Positions 50,686-60,109 of a DNA stretch of 64,000 bases are shown here, piece by piece; position 1 is the first letter of the stretch, and every line of letters starts with the position of its first letter. The stretch comes from Candidatus Melainabacteria bacterium (GTDB taxonomy: Bacteria > Cyanobacteriota > Vampirovibrionia > Gastranaerophilales > Gastranaerophilaceae): positions 1-64,000 of the forward strand of contig QHMG01000009.1 in assembly GCA_003258725.1 (NCBI GenBank), in the 5' to 3' direction. The position numbers and the translations under genes are program-made. The notes beneath the pieces are model-generated. The model did no database searches. It saw only the letters and a list, made by a program, of their open reading frames with translations, and was not told where the DNA came from.

Positions 50686-52788
50686 ATGATAAAATTTAAC
50701 TATAAACTTTGTGGAATATGCATAGTTTTAGCAATAATCGCAATAATGACAAAATCATTTGCTTTTGCAGCGAATGATTTTCTGGCGTATGTAAATCCAT
50801 CAAATGTGAAACCTGTATTGAGAAATAATACAGCGTCTTCTCAGATGAGTTTATATGGTGATACAAGGATTACAAAATCAAACGCAAAGATTACATTGAG
50901 TTTGAAAAATTCAGATGTACAACCTGTTTTGAGAATGTTTGCGGATAAAGCCGGTTTAAACATTGTATTCCACGAATCAGCAAAAGGTAATGTTACTCTT
51001 GATTTAGTTAATGTTCCACTAAACGATGCTTTCAGAATGGTATTACAAATTACGAACTTAACATACTATCTAGATGGCAGAACATTAGTTGTTTCATCAT
51101 CAGACTTTGCTCGTTCAACAGGTTGGTCTAAACAATCAATGACAACAATTCCTGTTAACTACGTTGACGCTGCAATGATTGCAAACTTTTTAAATCAAAA
51201 TATTTTCTCTAAAAATACTCCAGGATTATCAAATTGGGATGTTGTTGTAACTAATGCAGTTGCAAATGAATTGTTGGTATTTGGTACTGCAAACGATGTT
51301 GCAATGGCTAAGAAAATTGTTGCAAAATTTGACGTTCCTCCTATAAATACAACATATACTTTAAAACATACAACTCCAGCAGAAATGGCGACTTTGGTAT
51401 GTAATATGTTGAGAATGATTAATGGAGAGACTGATATTCAATCTGATGCTCAATCTTGGGGTGAATCTGCTAAGAAAGGCGGACAACAAGGTCAAGGAGG
51501 AGCACAAGCTCAACGAGGTGGTGCAACAGGCTTTGCTGCGAATATTCCTTCTCAACGTAAGTTATTTAGTTTTGATAAATTCCGTAGCAAAGGTGGTGTA
51601 GTAACAGGTTTTGCGTCATCAGGTGGCGGGTCATCTAGTGGGGGCTCATCAGGAGGCTCTTCAGGAAGTTCTTCAGGTGGCTCAGCTTTAAGTTTAGGTA
51701 CAAATATAGTTGCATGTTCTGTAGATAAAGATGGTGTAACAAGTGGTATTGAAGATTCATCTGATTCATCAAGTAGTAACAGTAGTAGTTCTAGTGGCTC
51801 TAGCAGTTCTAGCTCTCAAAATTCTAGTTCAACAAATGCTAGTGATAGTATTAGAATGAAATCATTTGGTGACTTAAAAATGATTGTAAGTTATTTCCCA
51901 CAAAGAGGTACTATTCAAGTAACAGGTGGTTCAAAATCGCAATTAAAATTAATTAGTGATTTCATAAAAGAACAAGATGTTAAAATTCCTCAAGCATACT
52001 TAGATATTTCAGTTCTTGAATTATCAGAAGACGGAACAAGAACATTCTCTAATAGTTGGGCTATAGGTTCTCCAAACTTTGTAGCAACTTTCTCAGGTCC
52101 AGACGGTGCTACTGACACTGACCCGATTATCTTTGGTCCACAAAATAACCTTTATAAAGCAACATATCCTTCAATTAACGTTATGTGGTATATCAACTAC
52201 GTGGTATTGAATAAAAAAGGTCGTGTAGTTGCAAATCCAAAAATTATGTTAACAAGTGGTCAACAATCTGTAATTGACTTGACAGAGGATTATGTAGAAA
52301 AAGTAACCGCTGAAATTATTACATCTTCAAGTGGTTCAGCATCTGGTGTACAAAGAACGTATGATATTGGTAGCGACATGGGTTTGAAATTTACAATTGT
52401 GCCATTTATTAGCCCTGACGGATATGTATCGTTGAACATTGATGCATCTTACAAAACATTGAAAGATCAACAAAAAGCTCAATTGGTTCAAGATGGTGTA
52501 ACTGCAGAAGAACTTGTTGCAACATTATTGAACAACCGTTCAATCAACTTAAAGAATGTTAGAATCAAAGATGGTGAAACTCTAGTTATTGGCGGTTTGA
52601 TGAAGGAAAATGAATCTAAGAACGTTGGTAAAATACCATTCTTAGGTGATATACCTTTAATAGGTGTAGTATTTAGAAGTACATCAACACAAAAACAAAA
52701 ATCAGAAATGCTTATTATGTTAACTCCAAAAATCTTGAAAGATGCGGAAGATGTTGGAGTTGACTATAATAACGACAACGATTTATAG
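50686..52788 (+). CDS. Secretin (GspD/PilQ family)
   Basis: The outer membrane channel of a type IV pilus or type II secretion system. It has a signal peptide (1-28, AFA cleavage), an N0/STN-type domain (70-140, NIVFHESAKGNVTLDLVNVPLNDAF), an N1-like domain (150-235), and a very long Ser/Gly linker (about 311-383). The secretin barrel runs from about 410 to 690, with VVANPKIML, GETLVIGGLM and VGKIPFLGDIPLIGVVFRS. The linker is unusually large and is nearly all Ser and Gly. The gene lies between the GspC-like gene and the ATPase. Confidence 0.96.
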   Translation: MIKFNYKLCGICIVLAIIAIMTKSFAFAANDFLAYVNPSNVKPVLRNNTASSQMSLYGDTRITKSNAKITLSLKNSDVQPVLRMFADKAGLNIVFHESAKGNVTLDLVNVPLNDAFRMVLQITNLTYYLDGRTLVVSSSDFARSTGWSKQSMTTIPVNYVDAAMIANFLNQNIFSKNTPGLSNWDVVVTNAVANELLVFGTANDVAMAKKIVAKFDVPPINTTYTLKHTTPAEMATLVCNMLRMINGETDIQSDAQSWGESAKKGGQQGQGGAQAQRGGATGFAANIPSQRKLFSFDKFRSKGGVVTGFASSGGGSSSGGSSGGSSGSSSGGSALSLGTNIVACSVDKDGVTSGIEDSSDSSSSNSSSSSGSSSSSSQNSSSTNASDSIRMKSFGDLKMIVSYFPQRGTIQVTGGSKSQLKLISDFIKEQDVKIPQAYLDISVLELSEDGTRTFSNSWAIGSPNFVATFSGPDGATDTDPIIFGPQNNLYKATYPSINVMWYINYVVLNKKGRVVANPKIMLTSGQQSVIDLTEDYVEKVTAEIITSSSGSASGVQRTYDIGSDMGLKFTIVPFISPDGYVSLNIDASYKTLKDQQKAQLVQDGVTAEELVATLLNNRSINLKNVRIKDGETLVIGGLMKENESKNVGKIPFLGDIPLIGVVFRSTSTQKQKSEMLIMLTPKILKDAEDVGVDYNNDNDL

Positions 52789-52803
52789 ACATAAAACAAA
52801 AAT

Positions 52804-54819
52804 ATGAACGAACAATTAGTAAAACTAAAGACAAGCATTAATAATGATGTTATTTCGAAGTTCGATTTACAAGTTTTAGAAGATTTGAGATTTGTACCTA
52901 TCGATATTCAAAATAACACATTATTTGCTGTAATTAGTGCTGATTCAATAAAAGAAAAAGTATCAAAATTGGTAATGGATACTTTTCATTGTAATACTAA
53001 GTATTACCAAGTTTCACAACATGAATTCAATGATTTTCTAGTTGCATTAGTTCAAGATATGGTTCCAACCGCACAGGCATCACCTCAAAATGCATCAATG
53101 CCTAAAAAGAAAATCGGTGAAATATTAATTGAATCAGGAGCTATCACTGATGTTCAATTGATTGAAGCCTTGGCTGAAAGTAAGAAAATGGCTATGCCAT
53201 TAGGTTCAACTTTATATTCATTGGGCTTTATCACATTAGAGCAATTAAAAACTGCGTTACACAAACAACAAGGTTATGATGTTGTTACGACAGAAATGAT
53301 GAGAAGTCAAAGTAAGTATATTACTTTGTTGCCTGAAGATTTTATTAAAGCTAATAAGGTTATCCCACTTTCATCTGACGGCAAAACAATTAGTGTAGGT
53401 ATGGTTGACCCAAGTGACACAAACGTTTTAAAAGATATCGTTTACTTGACCGGTCAAACACCAAAAGCATATTTGATGACTCATGTTGAGTTTAACAATG
53501 CAATAAATAAATTCTTCTCAACTGCAAAACAAGAAACTCGTAAAATCATGAAAAAACTTGAGCAAGATGCTCAAGCTATGGACATGGAAGATTCAATTTG
53601 GGATCAAATTGAAAAAGAATTGCAAGATTCTTCTGGTTCTGTTGCGCAGTTGGTAAACAAAATTATTTCTGACGCAATTGATTCTCACGCATCAGATATT
53701 CACATTGAACCAAGACTTTCAAACCATGTTGTAAGATATCGTATTGATGGTATTTTAAGAGAAGTAATTGAAATTCCAGCAAAAGTTGAAATGGCTGTAA
53801 TTACTCGTTTTAAAGTTTTGGCAAGAATGAATATTGCTGAGCACAGACGTCCTCAAGATGGTAGTTTTACTATTAAGATTAAAGGTAAGACTTTCGACTT
53901 CCGTATTAACTCTTTGCCTGTAAGTGGTAAAGAAAAGATTGTAATTCGTGTACTTGCGCCTCCAGTAAGTTTTGATTCAACAAGAAAAGATTTGGAAATT
54001 GAAGGTGCTACTGAACGAGACTTAGATATTATCAATAAAATGATTGCATCTCCAAACGGTATTATTTTAACATCAGGTCCAACAGGTTCAGGTAAAACAA
54101 CAACTTTGTTCTCTTTGTTGAAGGTGTTAAATACCGAAGATGTTAATATTACAACAATTGAAGATCCGGTCGAAATTAAGTTAGAGGGGGTAAACCAATC
54201 TCAAGTAAATACAAAAGCTGGTATTACATTTGCGTTTTGTATGAGAGCTATCTTAAGACAAGACCCTGATATTATTCTTGTAGGTGAAATTCGTGACTAT
54301 GAAACACTAGAAGTAGCGATTTCTGCTGCTTTAACCGGTCACTTAGTACTAAGTACTGTTCACACAAACTCAGCATCTGCAACGGTTACTCGTTTGATTG
54401 AAATGGGTGCAAAGGACTACTTGATATCTTCAACTTTAACAGGTGTAATCGCTCAACGTCTTGTAAGAAAGTTGTGTAAATGTAAGCAAGAGTACTATCC
54501 AACACATGATGAGGCTGCTCAAATCTTAATGGACGAAGATGATATTCAAAAATTAATGAAGACAAAACTTTATAAACCTACAGGTTGCCAAGAATGTAAT
54601 ATGACAGGTTATAAAGGTCGTTTAGGCGTATTTGAAATTTTGCCTATTACAAAAGAAATTAAGAAATTAATTTCACAAGGTGCACACGATATTGAAATTG
54701 AAGATGCGGCAGTGGCTTGTGGTATGAAAACTTTGAACCAAGCCTGCTTTGGTCACATTTTGAATGGGGAAACTACTATTGACGAATTCGTTCGTGTATT
54801 AGGTCTTGCAAGTGAATAG
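52804..54819 (+). CDS. Assembly/secretion ATPase (GspE/PilB family)
   Basis: The hexameric motor that drives pilus or pseudopilus extension. An N-terminal GspE_N-type region (IGEILIESGAITDVQLIEAL) is followed by the N2 region (DAIDSHASDIHIEP). The ATPase core has Walker A GPTGSGKTTT (about 424-433), the Asp box TIEDPVEIKL, Walker B DIILVGEIRD, and the His box GHLVLSTVHTN. A tetracysteine zinc site (CKCK, then CQEC) and GRLGVFEILP lie near the end. The 671 residues are complete. It follows the secretin by 15 bases and precedes the platform gene by 11. Confidence 0.97.
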   Translation: MNEQLVKLKTSINNDVISKFDLQVLEDLRFVPIDIQNNTLFAVISADSIKEKVSKLVMDTFHCNTKYYQVSQHEFNDFLVALVQDMVPTAQASPQNASMPKKKIGEILIESGAITDVQLIEALAESKKMAMPLGSTLYSLGFITLEQLKTALHKQQGYDVVTTEMMRSQSKYITLLPEDFIKANKVIPLSSDGKTISVGMVDPSDTNVLKDIVYLTGQTPKAYLMTHVEFNNAINKFFSTAKQETRKIMKKLEQDAQAMDMEDSIWDQIEKELQDSSGSVAQLVNKIISDAIDSHASDIHIEPRLSNHVVRYRIDGILREVIEIPAKVEMAVITRFKVLARMNIAEHRRPQDGSFTIKIKGKTFDFRINSLPVSGKEKIVIRVLAPPVSFDSTRKDLEIEGATERDLDIINKMIASPNGIILTSGPTGSGKTTTLFSLLKVLNTEDVNITTIEDPVEIKLEGVNQSQVNTKAGITFAFCMRAILRQDPDIILVGEIRDYETLEVAISAALTGHLVLSTVHTNSASATVTRLIEMGAKDYLISSTLTGVIAQRLVRKLCKCKQEYYPTHDEAAQILMDEDDIQKLMKTKLYKPTGCQECNMTGYKGRLGVFEILPITKEIKKLISQGAHDIEIEDAAVACGMKTLNQACFGHILNGETTIDEFVRVLGLASE

Positions 54820-54830
54820 GGAGTTGAGTC

Positions 54831-56036
54831 ATGCCAGTATACAATTATGTTGCATTAAAAAATAATAAAGATGTTGTAAGAGGTAAGGTTGAAGCGGAAA
54901 ATCACAAGGAAGCACGTTCAATCATTCGTAAGATGTCTTTGCTTCCAACTCAAATTTCTGAGGACGTAAAAGCAAGCAGTGGAACTATTATTGCTAAAAA
55001 ACTCCAAAAAATGTCTTTGCAAGATAAGATTGATTTTACATCAACATTTCAAATATTGGTTCAATCTGGTATTCCTGTAATTGAAGCCTTGATGTTTTTG
55101 GAAAATGATGCGGCTAAAGCAAAATTAAGAAATATCGCAAAAGAATTAAGACGACAAATTATTGCCGGTTCTACATTTGCAGATACAATTGCTAAATATC
55201 CTAAAATTTTTGGACAAATTTATATTGGTCTTGTTAGAGCGGGTGAAGATTCAGGGGAATTGGAAAAAACTCTAGAACGTTTGTTGGAACTTCAAAAAAA
55301 GGAAGCAGCAATTAAAGGTAAAGTAATTGGAACTTTGATGTATCCCGCTTTCGTAATCGTTTTGGCGATTGTTATTGTAACAATCATGTTGGTATTTGTA
55401 TTCCCCGCATTCAAAGATATGTTTGATAACTTAGGTAAAGAATTACCTCCAATTACGGCTTTCTTGATGAATATTGGTTTAACATTAAGAACTTATTGGA
55501 TTTTAATTCCTGTAATTTTCGTCTCTTTGGCGGCATCAGTTTATACGGCATTTGCTTGGCAAACCTCAAAGAGATTGATTGATAAATATGTACTGAGAAT
55601 ACCTTTGCTTTCTGCATTAATTGAGTACTCTAATTTCTCAAACTTCGTAGCGGTAATGCAGGTAGCATACGAAGCAGGTATTCCGATTATTGACTGTTTG
55701 TATTTATCAAATATTACATTAACAAATTATACATTGCAAACAAAACTTAATGAGGCAACAACAAAGGTACAACAGGGGCAACATTTGTCTTTGGCTTTGA
55801 GGTCAGTTGGTGTAATGCCAAAAATGATTCTGTTTATGATTGCAACAGGTGAACAATCAGGGCGTTTGGGGGATATGTTGTTCCAAGCGACAGTATTTAT
55901 TGATAAAAAATTAGATGCAATTATTGATACATTAACAAAAATGATTGAACCGTTAATGTTGATTGTTATCGGTGGTATCGTACTTGTATTAGCATTAGCT
56001 TTATACTTGCCACTATTCAGTTCTTACTCAGCATAA
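54831..56036 (+). CDS. Inner membrane platform protein (GspF/PilC family)
   Basis: Two homologous GspF domains (about 62-185 and 270-390) each carry the family pattern: FTSTFQILVQSGIPVIEAL and GLVRAGEDSGELEKTLERL in the first, NFVAVMQVAYEAGIPIIDCL and ATGEQSGRLGDML in the second. Three membrane helices lie near 170-195, 215-245 and 370-395. It anchors the ATPase to the growing pilus. GGGAG lies 8 bases before the ATG. The order secretin, ATPase, platform in one operon supports a single machine that would use prepilins such as the one at 40741. Confidence 0.96.
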   Translation: MPVYNYVALKNNKDVVRGKVEAENHKEARSIIRKMSLLPTQISEDVKASSGTIIAKKLQKMSLQDKIDFTSTFQILVQSGIPVIEALMFLENDAAKAKLRNIAKELRRQIIAGSTFADTIAKYPKIFGQIYIGLVRAGEDSGELEKTLERLLELQKKEAAIKGKVIGTLMYPAFVIVLAIVIVTIMLVFVFPAFKDMFDNLGKELPPITAFLMNIGLTLRTYWILIPVIFVSLAASVYTAFAWQTSKRLIDKYVLRIPLLSALIEYSNFSNFVAVMQVAYEAGIPIIDCLYLSNITLTNYTLQTKLNEATTKVQQGQHLSLALRSVGVMPKMILFMIATGEQSGRLGDMLFQATVFIDKKLDAIIDTLTKMIEPLMLIVIGGIVLVLALALYLPLFSSYSA

Positions 56037-56052
56037 AAATAAAGGATAAAAA

Positions 56053-56373
56053 ATGGTAGATAGCGAAGAATTTAGTATTAATAAATCAAAAGCAGTTTCA
56101 ATGACTGAAGATTTTACTTCTGGTGTTTGGTCAGAAAAAGTTTTAGTCATAACTCAAGATTATGAAATTAGAGGTTATGTTTTTATGCCTAAAACAGGTA
56201 AGAAAAACAGAGTGCTTTCTGATATCTTAAATGGTGTTAAACGTTTCGTTGCAATTAAAGATTGCGAAATAAAACATAGATTAATTCCAGAAAGAAGAAC
56301 CGAATATCATAGCTTCTTGCAATTAAACTTAAGCTCTATAATCTTGTTGCGTCCGGTGGCTGATGAAAACTAA
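56053..56373 (+). CDS. Small conserved-looking protein at the end of the secretion operon
   Basis: A 106-residue soluble protein with a beta-rich core: SEKVLVITQDYEIRGYVFMP, then LSDILNGVKRFVAIKDCEI, then LNLSSIILLRPV. This strand-and-LSDxLN pattern occurs in small bacterial proteins of unknown function (possibly the DUF6812 group, from memory). AAAGGA precedes the ATG, 16 bases after the platform gene stop. Its last 11 bases overlap the SDR gene. Its link to secretion is only positional. Confidence 0.65.
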   Translation: MVDSEEFSINKSKAVSMTEDFTSGVWSEKVLVITQDYEIRGYVFMPKTGKKNRVLSDILNGVKRFVAIKDCEIKHRLIPERRTEYHSFLQLNLSSIILLRPVADEN

Positions 56374-57196
56374 TAAAACGTATGTAGTTACAGGGGCAAC
56401 TTCTGGAATTGGCTATGAAGCGGTAAAAGAATTTTCGGTAGAGAATGTTGTTTTTGCAGGATATCGAAATCCTAATTTATTAGAAAAATTGACAAGTTTG
56501 GGTAATAATGTCGTTCCATTTTTTATTGACATGAATGATGATAATTCAATAATTGAAGCTGGAAAATTTATTGCAAGTAAAACTCAACATGTGGATACTT
56601 TATTAAATATTGCTGGTTGCGTAGTTGCTGGTGCAATGGAGACTTTAGATGTAAGCAAATTACGTATGCAGTTTAATGTTAATACTTTTTCGCATATTGA
56701 ATTTACACAACAACTGTTGAAAGCTAATTTGTTAGAAAATAGTCGAATTATCAACATAAGCTCAATGGCAAGTTTTGCGGTATTTCCTTATGTTGCTCCT
56801 TATTGTGCCTCAAAAAGAGCTTTAGATATTTTATTTAATATAATGCAAGTTGAATATGGCGATAAAATTAAAGTTATTTCAATTAAACCTGGAGTAATTG
56901 CAACTCCATTATGGGACAAATCTGTAGAAGGTAATCAAGATACGCTTTTAAACGATAACAAGTATGAAAAAGCCTATAATTATTTAAAAGATAATGCTCA
57001 TTCAAACGGAAAAAATGGTTTGAATGTGAAAGAGGTTATAAAAGTATTAAAAAAAGCTGATAGCGCTAAATGTCCAAAAAACTCATATTTAGTGGGTAAA
57101 GACGCTTTTGTAGCTTCTGTTTTTTCAAAATTACCACAAGCTCTAATAAATAAGGTTTTGCAGATTGGGATTAAATTAAAAATCTATAACAACTAG
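56363..57196 (+). CDS. Short-chain dehydrogenase/reductase
   Basis: A classical SDR: the cofactor motif TGATSGIG (10-17), NIAGCV in place of NNAG, the catalytic Ser in NISSMAS, and the YCASK motif with Tyr and Lys, then KPGVIATPLW. It binds NAD(H) or NADP(H) and oxidises or reduces a hydroxyl or keto group; the substrate is unknown. Length 277 is normal. Its start overlaps the small gene before it by 11 bases. It converges with the PLP-fold gene, overlapping it by 4 bases. Confidence 0.93.
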   Translation: MKTNKTYVVTGATSGIGYEAVKEFSVENVVFAGYRNPNLLEKLTSLGNNVVPFFIDMNDDNSIIEAGKFIASKTQHVDTLLNIAGCVVAGAMETLDVSKLRMQFNVNTFSHIEFTQQLLKANLLENSRIINISSMASFAVFPYVAPYCASKRALDILFNIMQVEYGDKIKVISIKPGVIATPLWDKSVEGNQDTLLNDNKYEKAYNYLKDNAHSNGKNGLNVKEVIKVLKKADSAKCPKNSYLVGKDAFVASVFSKLPQALINKVLQIGIKLKIYNN

Positions 57197-57996
57197 AATA
57201 GTGGAACAGGTATTAGATATTTGTAGAATTGGTATTCATCAAAAATTTTAGGTAAACCTTCCCAGTAACGGTAAATTAAGAGTCCTTGTTTTTCAAGTTG
57301 ATAACCAACACTTTCGTCTTGTGTGAAATATGGATATACAAATGGTATTTCGCCTTCTTCTAATTTGAAGCCAAGTTCATTTTTTGCACCAAATTGTTGA
57401 GCGTATTGGTTAAAATTATTTAGTCTCCATGCTTTTTCTTGCTCAAAGTTTACTAAACTCATAATTTTTTCTGTTGTTTTGGACATATACATTAACGGCT
57501 GTTCATCAAGTCTAAGCTCATTTTTGACTATTTTTTCGTAATTCATATTTTCGTCAACTTCGTAATCTGGTGCTGTTTTAAACGGAAAATCTAAAACCTT
57601 TTCTGTATAAAGGTAAGCCCCGTCATTAACTCCATAATGAGGTTGAAAGAACTTTCTAAGTGATGAAAATGATGCCAATCCCATAGGTTCGGCAAAAAAA
57701 GCGTGAGCGTTATCAATAATTAAATTTGTGTATTTTTTTGCCAAAATTTTAATATTTTTATTGCAAATTCCAAAATAATTTGGGTATAAAATAAAATCGT
57801 CAAATTTAAACTTGCAGACAGGCATGAAATGTTCGTCTATGTGGTAGTATTCAACCTTACAAAAATCTTTTTTTAGAATGTTTTTTATGCTCGGGCAAAT
57901 GTAATATGGAACGTGAATTACAGGTATTTTGTAAGCTCTAATCAGATACCTTAAACAATTTCTTGCAGTATTTAATTTTACAAGCTGTTTTGACAA
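57193..57996 (-). CDS. PLP-dependent aminotransferase-fold protein (DegT-like, divergent)
   Basis: The order of elements resembles the DegT/DnrJ fold used in sugar amination: LNTARNCLRYLIRA, VPYYICPSI, FDDFILYPNYFG, LIIDNAHAFF (the Asp that would hold the PLP ring), and SFSSLRKFFQPHYGVNDGAYL with Lys in the expected region. It is only 267 residues, shorter than the usual 370, and identity is low, so function may differ. The start is TTG, directly after the TAA of pgeF, with GAGG upstream; no ATG lies nearby. It may modify a surface sugar with WecB nearby. Confidence 0.55.
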   Translation of the reverse strand: MSKQLVKLNTARNCLRYLIRAYKIPVIHVPYYICPSIKNILKKDFCKVEYYHIDEHFMPVCKFKFDDFILYPNYFGICNKNIKILAKKYTNLIIDNAHAFFAEPMGLASFSSLRKFFQPHYGVNDGAYLYTEKVLDFPFKTAPDYEVDENMNYEKIVKNELRLDEQPLMYMSKTTEKIMSLVNFEQEKAWRLNNFNQYAQQFGAKNELGFKLEEGEIPFVYPYFTQDESVGYQLEKQGLLIYRYWEGLPKIFDEYQFYKYLIPVPLF

Positions 57997-58740
57997 TTAT
58001 CTGTCCTCTAATTTAATAATGGCGCTATGTCTGTTTGTTGTTCCGCCTTCTTTTCTATATGAATAGAATAAATCATTGTTGCAAGAAGTGCAATATGGGC
58101 ATACATCAATATATTTAACGCCTAGTTCTTCAAGTTGTCGTTTATTAATTTCTTTTAAATTTACGTAAATTTTTCCATCTCTGATTTCGTAAAGCCCCTT
58201 GTTGTTTTTTACGGAAACCATACTCATATTGAATACATCTTCTTTTACTTCATAACAGCAAACTGAAATGGCAGGACCTATTGCTACACGTACATCTCTG
58301 ATGTCTGTATTAAAATCGTCCATCATTTTCAAAATAGTTTTTGTACCAATTCTTCCAACTGTACCTTTCCAGCCTGCATGGATTACCGCACCTATGTTTT
58401 GCTTTTTATCATAAGCAATTAGTGGTGTGCAATCTGCAAAATTTAAAAATACGGCTTGTTCATGGTTAGTTAGAATAAGTGCATCAGCTTCTGGATAATA
58501 TGTTTTGCCTAATTCAGCTACTGCAACAGTGTCAGTGTGGCGTTGTTCAGGATAGATAAAGTTTTCTTGTGTAATACCTAATTCTTCGCAAAACATTTTT
58601 CTATTTTCTTCAATAATATTTTGCATTTCAGGTTCTTTTGACTTGATAGGACACTCTCTTGTTGTAAAATAGTGAGTCAATCCCTCTAAAATGTCTGTTT
58701 TCATTATAGTTTTGCCATGTAACTTATCTAGATAGAACAT
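57997..58740 (-). CDS. pgeF: Purine nucleoside phosphorylase/laccase-domain protein (PgeF/YfiH)
   Basis: The Cu-oxidase_4 fold is identified by EQRHTD, NFADCTPLIAYD and GAVIHAGWKGTVGRI (the His-Cys-His metal-binding triad), and by AIGPAISVCCYEV. Family members have been shown to act as zinc-dependent purine nucleoside phosphorylases/adenosine deaminases, and in peptidoglycan quality control (PgeF). Length 247 is standard. GAGAGG lies before the ATG, inside the end of trmFO, which it overlaps by 13 bases. The next gene begins immediately at its stop. Confidence 0.93.
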   Translation of the reverse strand: MFYLDKLHGKTIMKTDILEGLTHYFTTRECPIKSKEPEMQNIIEENRKMFCEELGITQENFIYPEQRHTDTVAVAELGKTYYPEADALILTNHEQAVFLNFADCTPLIAYDKKQNIGAVIHAGWKGTVGRIGTKTILKMMDDFNTDIRDVRVAIGPAISVCCYEVKEDVFNMSMVSVKNNKGLYEIRDGKIYVNLKEINKRQLEELGVKYIDVCPYCTSCNNDLFYSYRKEGGTTNRHSAIIKLEDR

Positions 58741-60041
58741 AAATATCCTCTCAATACTTCAATTGAACGCTTTGATAATAATTCGTTTTTAAGTTTTTTG
58801 TTTTTTCTTTCCTTTTTAGGTAATTCAATTGGTGAAACAACTGCCCAATTAGAATTCATTGGCTGAAAATGTTTTAATTCGCTTGATGAAATATAGTTAC
58901 AAAGTGCGCCTAGCATAGTCTCTTGAGGTAACTCTATTAACTCTTTACCTTCAAGTTGCCTTGCTATATTCAAACCAGCAAGTAAGCCTGTTGCAATGGA
59001 TTCGGTATAGCCTTCAACACCAGTAATTTGACCTGCGAAGAACAAATTTTCACGCTTGCGAGTGTTAAGTGTTGCATTCAAAACTTGTGGGCTATTTATG
59101 AAGGTGTTTCTGTGCATAACGCCATAACGTACGATATTAGCGTTTTCTAAGCCAGGAATAGAATGAATTAATTCTTTTTGCGCACCCCATTTTAAGTTTG
59201 TTTGAAAACCTACTAAATTGAATAAACTTTTTGCTGCATTGTCTTGTCTTAATTGAACTACCGCCCAATTTTCAACTCCAGTACGTTTGTCAATTAAGCC
59301 AACAGGTTTCATCGGTCCAAAACGCAATGTATCAACCCCTCTTGAGGCTAAAACTTCAACTGGTAAACAGCTTTCAAAAAATTTTGCATCCTTCTCAAAT
59401 TCTTTTAATTCAATACGCTCAGCATTTGTAAGTATCTCATAGAACCTTGTGTATTGCTCTTTGTCCATTGGACAATTAATGTATGAGGCTTCCCCCTTGT
59501 CGTAACGGCTTGCCCAGAAGGCTGTATCAAAATTTATGCTGTCTTTTTCGACGATTGGTGCAATTGCGTCGAAAAAATGCAAGTGTTCTGATTTTGTGAA
59601 CTCTTGAATTTTATTTGCTAAATCGTCACTTGTTAATGGTCCAGAAGCAATTATAACGGGTTTATCAGAAGGTATTTCTTTTAATTCTTCTCTGATAAAT
59701 TCAATATTTTCGTTATTTTCGATTAATTCTGTAACTTTTTTACTAAAACCTACACGGTCGATTGCTAGAGCGTTTCCCGCAGGAACTCTGCATTCATAGG
59801 CAATTTTTATCAATTCTCCGCCTAATTCTTGCATTTCAGCTTTTAAAAGACCGCTTGCATTCGTGATATCAGCTGAACCTAGCGAATTTGAGCAAACAAA
59901 TTCTGCACAATTTTCTGTAACGTGTGCCCCCGTTGTTTTTTGGGGACGCATTTCATATAGTTTTACTTTGATGTTTCTCTTTGCTAGTTGTAATGCGGCT
60001 TCAGAGCCTGCAAGTCCAGCACCAATAATTATAACTTCCAT
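58728..60041 (-). CDS. trmFO: Methylenetetrahydrofolate-tRNA uracil-54 C5-methyltransferase
   Basis: TrmFO makes ribothymidine 54 in the T-loop of tRNA using methylenetetrahydrofolate and FADH2. The FAD motif is VIIGAGLAGSEAALQLA. Other markers are CSNSLGS with one catalytic Cys, INCPMDKEQYTRFYEIL with the second, GPMKPVGL, and GQITGVEGYTESIATGLLAG. At 437 residues it is full length. There is no Shine-Dalgarno; TATACT ends 6 bases before the ATG with TTGTAC 17 bp upstream, so the mRNA is probably leaderless. It leads an operon with pgeF and the PLP-fold gene and diverges from wecB. Confidence 0.97.
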   Translation of the reverse strand: MEVIIIGAGLAGSEAALQLAKRNIKVKLYEMRPQKTTGAHVTENCAEFVCSNSLGSADITNASGLLKAEMQELGGELIKIAYECRVPAGNALAIDRVGFSKKVTELIENNENIEFIREELKEIPSDKPVIIASGPLTSDDLANKIQEFTKSEHLHFFDAIAPIVEKDSINFDTAFWASRYDKGEASYINCPMDKEQYTRFYEILTNAERIELKEFEKDAKFFESCLPVEVLASRGVDTLRFGPMKPVGLIDKRTGVENWAVVQLRQDNAAKSLFNLVGFQTNLKWGAQKELIHSIPGLENANIVRYGVMHRNTFINSPQVLNATLNTRKRENLFFAGQITGVEGYTESIATGLLAGLNIARQLEGKELIELPQETMLGALCNYISSSELKHFQPMNSNWAVVSPIELPKKERKNKKLKNELLSKRSIEVLRGYLCSI

Positions 60042-60047
60042 AAAATA

Positions 60048-60076
60048 AGTATAAAATAAAAATATTTGTTGTACAA
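60048..60076 (-). promoter_or_regulatory. trmFO promoter, leaderless type
   Basis: Minus strand TTGTAC (60076-60071), 17 bp, TATACT (60053-60048), then 6 bases and the ATG. The -35 is one half of the palindrome TTGTACAA shared with the wecB promoter. Confidence 0.7.
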
Positions 60077-60096
60077 TGGATATAGCGAATTATAAA
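60069..60096 (+). promoter_or_regulatory. wecB promoter overlapping that of trmFO
   Basis: TTGTAC (60069-60074), 16 bp, TATAAA (60091-60096). Its -35 overlaps the divergent -35 by four bases, so polymerases at the two promoters should exclude each other. Confidence 0.55.
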
Positions 60097-60109
60097 CGTG
60101 AGAGTAAAT

